A stretch of 8,947 nucleotides of DNA from Weeksellaceae bacterium (GTDB lineage Bacteria; Bacteroidota; Bacteroidia; Flavobacteriales; Weeksellaceae). Made by a program: the position numbers and the translations under genes. Location: assembly GCA_028698395.1 (NCBI GenBank), contig JAQVDG010000060.1, positions 1 to 8,947 on the forward strand, given 5' to 3'. Of the stretch, positions 6,897 to 8,947 are shown piece by piece. The stretch's first letter is position 1. The number at the start of each line of letters is the position of its first letter. Under the pieces are notes generated by a model. The model made no database searches and was not told the origin of the DNA. It saw nothing but the letters and a program-made list of their open reading frames with translations.

Positions 6897-6904
6897 TTTT
6901 TTTT
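6863..6904 (+). terminator. Intrinsic terminator embedded in the end of the DUF58 gene
   Basis: ATACCTCG (6863-6870) pairs perfectly with CGAGGTAT (6882-6889). After an A/C mismatch the loop can close further by GAT (6872-6874) with ATC (6878-6880), leaving an AAA tip. ATTTAA including the stop codon and then eight T (6897-6904) follow. The stem lies inside the last coding codons, so the operon transcript would end almost exactly at the stop codon. The T run begins seven bases after the stem, slightly further than ideal. Confidence 0.7.
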
Positions 6905-6915
6905 CAATTATATAA

Positions 6916-6937
6916 AGAAGAAGTATAAAATTCTTCT
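6916..6937 (-). terminator. Possible AT-rich terminator after the rhodanese gene
   Basis: AGAAGAA (6916-6922) and TTCTTCT (6931-6937) form a perfect 7-bp stem with an 8-base loop, in the convergent gap and 9 bases past the rhodanese stop on the minus strand. The following minus-strand bases are TTATATAATT, a poor U tract, and the stem has only two G-C pairs, so this is a weak candidate for ending the peptidase-rhodanese transcript. Confidence 0.4.
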
Positions 6938-6945
6938 AAAAATAA

Positions 6946-7230
6946 TCAAGAATTTAAAGCTTTCTGAACATCAGCAAAACCGCCTCCGTTAAAGCAATTT
7001 TTGATTCCGTTTTCAGTTAAAAACTCAAGTACGGAAGCGGCTCTGTTACCGCCTCTGCAAAATAGTACAATGGGATTTCCCATTTTTTTTATTTCATCGA
7101 TTCGCTCCGGAATTTCTCCCATTGGAATATTAACGGCACAATCTACGCAGCCGTCGGTTTCTAATTCGTATGAATCTCTTACGTCAATTAAACAGACTGT
7201 TTTGCTTTTAATTGCTTCTGTTGTTGTCAT
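6946..7230 (-). CDS. Small single-domain rhodanese-like protein
   Basis: A 94-residue single rhodanese domain, probably cytoplasmic as no signal peptide is visible. Rhodaneses carry sulfur as a cysteine persulfide, for instance from thiosulfate to cyanide or to other thiol proteins. CLIDVRDSYELE (13-24) is the entry motif, VNIPMGEIPERI (33-44) the following segment, and VLFCRGGNRAASVLEFL (55-71) the active-site loop with catalytic Cys58; NGGGFADVQKAL (81-92) closes the domain. The length fits the GlpE/PspE class. Besides Cys58 it has Cys13, Cys28, Cys31 and Cys79; Cys28 and Cys31 make a CxxC where most relatives have a His/Gly-type GHIxGA segment. It lies 19 bases after the M13 peptidase stop on the same strand with no promoter box recognised between them, so co-transcription is likely. 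The physiological sulfur donor or acceptor is unknown. Confidence 0.9.
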   Translation of the reverse strand: MTTTEAIKSKTVCLIDVRDSYELETDGCVDCAVNIPMGEIPERIDEIKKMGNPIVLFCRGGNRAASVLEFLTENGIKNCFNGGGFADVQKALNS

Positions 7231-7249
7231 TTTCTTGTTTTTTTAAGTT

Positions 7250-8947
7250 TTACCAGATTTTAATTCGGTCTTGTGGAGCTTTGTACATTTTGTCGCCTTT
7301 TTTCACATCAAAAGCTTTGTAGAAGCCTTCTACATTGATGATGGGGCCAAATGCACGATAATAACCGGGAGAATGTGGGTCAGTTTTTACTTGGTTAATC
7401 AAAGCTTCCTGAGTGGATTTGGTTCTCCAAATCGTAGCCCATGAGATGAAGAAACGTTGTTCCGGTGTAAATCCGTCGATTTTCCCGGGATTTCCTTTGT
7501 CTTTCAAATACATTAATAAAGCGTCAAAAGCTACGCTTACACCGCCTAAATCGCCAATGTTTTCTCCTAAAGTAAATTCACCGTTTACAAAACTTCCCGG
7601 AACCGGTTCGTATTGACTGTATTGTTCAGCTAAAGCTTTTCCAACGGAAGCAAATTTTTCTGCATCTTCTTCTGTCCACCAATTTTTCAGGTTCCCATCT
7701 CCGTCGTACAAAGCACCGCTATCGTCAAATCCGTGTGAAACTTCATGTCCGATTACAGCTCCCATTCCTCCAAAATTCACTGCCATATCGGCTCTGTAAT
7801 CATAAAATGGATACTGTAAAATAGCAGCCGGAAAAACAATTTCGTTATTGGAAGGATTAAAATACGCATTTACAGTTTGTGGAGACATTCCCCATTCGCT
7901 TCTGTCCACCGGTTGTCCGATTTTGTTGAACATATATTCGTAGCGCCATTGTCTTAAATTCATGTAATTGGTAAATAAAGCACCTTCTTCTTTGTGTGAA
8001 ACAATATTTAAATTTGAATAATCTCTCCATTTGTCCGGATAACCAATTTTCACTGTGAATTTACCTAATTTTTCCAGTGCTTTTATTTTGGTTTCGGGTG
8101 ACATCCATTCTAAGTTTTTGATATGAACTTCAAAAGCACGGAACAAATAATCAATCATTTCCAAGGCACTTTCTTTGGCTTCCGGCGGAAAATTATCTTT
8201 TACGTATAATTTCCCCAAAAGTTCTCCGGCACTACCGTTCACAAATTCTAATCCTCTTTTTTCCAATGCTCTTTGCTCTTTTTGACCTCTTAATTGTACG
8301 CCATAAAAACTAAAACTCAATTCGTCTAATTCTTTGGTTAAAATACCGGTTGAATTGTCAATTAAATGGAATTTTAAGAATTGTTTAATTAAAGGTAGGT
8401 TTTCTTCGTTGATGATTTTGTCAATATTTTTGAAATAATTAATTTCTCCGATGATGACTGAATCGGTTTTTACACCTAAATCATTCAGATATTTTTCAAG
8501 ATTCACATTTTTAGATAAATTTTTTAAATCTTTTACGGCATACGGGTTAAATCTTTTTCTGGAATCCCGTTGCTCTTCTACGGTTAATAAATAGGAAGCA
8601 ATATCTTTTTCAAATTGAACAATTCCGGGCCCTTTTAAACTTCGGGTACGGTCGCCGGTAAACGGATAGATTTTATCAATATATTCCGAATATTGTTTTA
8701 AAGTATTAGAATTGGCTTCATCTTCTTTTTGGTAATAAGCTCGTCCTAATCCCAAATTTGCCTGACCTAAATAAATGGCATTCTCACTACTTTTTTTCAT
8801 GTGTGAACGCACGAAAAATCCATAAAAATAATTCAAACCAAGTGGAGTAACTTCGGTTAGGTAATTTTGTAAATCTGTGAGATTATGAATATTGTCAATT
8901 TTTTGCAAATAAGGTTCAATCGGTTTTAAACCAGCTTTATCTCTTGC
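7250..8947 (-). CDS. M13-family zinc metallopeptidase (neprilysin/PepO type), N-terminus beyond right edge
   Basis: The open frame stays open to the last base, giving 565 visible C-terminal residues of a family usually about 670-690 long; signal peptide and start are outside. The TTG at 8908-8906 is not the start: the 13 codons before it read ARDKAGLKPIEPY, the conserved early M13 segment. The M13 N domain occupies about 8947-8000. The catalytic domain shows NAYF (7859-7870, substrate backbone binding), the zinc motif HEVSH (7733-7747, two His ligands and catalytic Glu) followed by GFDDSGALYDGDGN, and GENIGDLGG with the third ligand Glu (7562-7564) and the supporting Asp (7550-7552). The protein ends in KIW, the typical C-terminal Trp. 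Members are secreted or envelope-bound oligopeptidases, so a periplasmic or lipoprotein location is expected but unseen here. All catalytic residues are intact. Confidence 0.95.
   Translation of the reverse strand, partial: ARDKAGLKPIEPYLQKIDNIHNLTDLQNYLTEVTPLGLNYFYGFFVRSHMKKSSENAIYLGQANLGLGRAYYQKEDEANSNTLKQYSEYIDKIYPFTGDRTRSLKGPGIVQFEKDIASYLLTVEEQRDSRKRFNPYAVKDLKNLSKNVNLEKYLNDLGVKTDSVIIGEINYFKNIDKIINEENLPLIKQFLKFHLIDNSTGILTKELDELSFSFYGVQLRGQKEQRALEKRGLEFVNGSAGELLGKLYVKDNFPPEAKESALEMIDYLFRAFEVHIKNLEWMSPETKIKALEKLGKFTVKIGYPDKWRDYSNLNIVSHKEEGALFTNYMNLRQWRYEYMFNKIGQPVDRSEWGMSPQTVNAYFNPSNNEIVFPAAILQYPFYDYRADMAVNFGGMGAVIGHEVSHGFDDSGALYDGDGNLKNWWTEEDAEKFASVGKALAEQYSQYEPVPGSFVNGEFTLGENIGDLGGVSVAFDALLMYLKDKGNPGKIDGFTPEQRFFISWATIWRTKSTQEALINQVKTDPHSPGYYRAFGPIINVEGFYKAFDVKKGDKMYKAPQDRIKIW

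Noticed and set aside
7001..7246. Plus-strand open frame of 81 codons with a hydrophobic C-terminus
   Set aside because: Antisense to the rhodanese gene, which has the conserved CRGGNR loop; the hydrophobic end comes from reading A/T-rich codons in reverse.
7413..7616. Plus-strand open frame of 67 codons
   Set aside because: Antisense to the catalytic domain of the M13 peptidase.
8906..8908. TTG as the start of the M13 peptidase
   Set aside because: The frame stays open upstream to the window edge and encodes the conserved RDKAGLKPIEPYL segment, so the gene is partial.

Overview
The window is AT-rich and reads as chromosome of a Bacteroidota member, most likely order Flavobacteriales. The evidence is: the -7 promoter box TATCTTTG (consensus TAnnTTTG) upstream of two genes; mostly weak or absent Shine-Dalgarno sites; the SDR-type L-threonine dehydrogenase known from Flavobacterium; and a SpoIIM-like/DUF4129/DUF4350/MoxR/DUF58 gene order that I recognise from flavobacteria. 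Genus cannot be set from the sequence alone. I see no mobile element, CRISPR array, tRNA or rRNA, and no stretch over 300 bases lacks a gene.

Left block (1-1477, minus strand): the first 135 codons of pdxA (pyridoxal phosphate synthesis) run off the left edge. Upstream of it in the same direction is a complete NAD-dependent L-threonine 3-dehydrogenase. Each has its own TATCTTTG -7 box and a very short leader.

Central block (1686-6896, plus strand): five genes overlap end to start by 14, 4, 23 and 1 bases, so they form one tightly coupled operon: a SpoIIM-like multi-pass membrane protein (TTG start), a DUF4129 membrane protein with signal peptide, a DUF4350 protein with a lipobox and a transmembrane helix, a MoxR-type AAA+ ATPase, and a membrane-anchored DUF58 protein. 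A hairpin plus T8 terminator is built into the last codons of the DUF58 gene. The likely picture is a cytoplasmic AAA+ motor working with a DUF58 partner on three membrane proteins. The substrate and physiological role are not known to me, and this is the most interesting system in the window.

Right block (6946-8947, minus strand, convergent with the operon): an M13-family zinc metallopeptidase (start beyond the right edge) is followed after 19 bases by a small cysteine-rich single-domain rhodanese. An AT-rich hairpin in the 49-base convergent gap may end this transcript.
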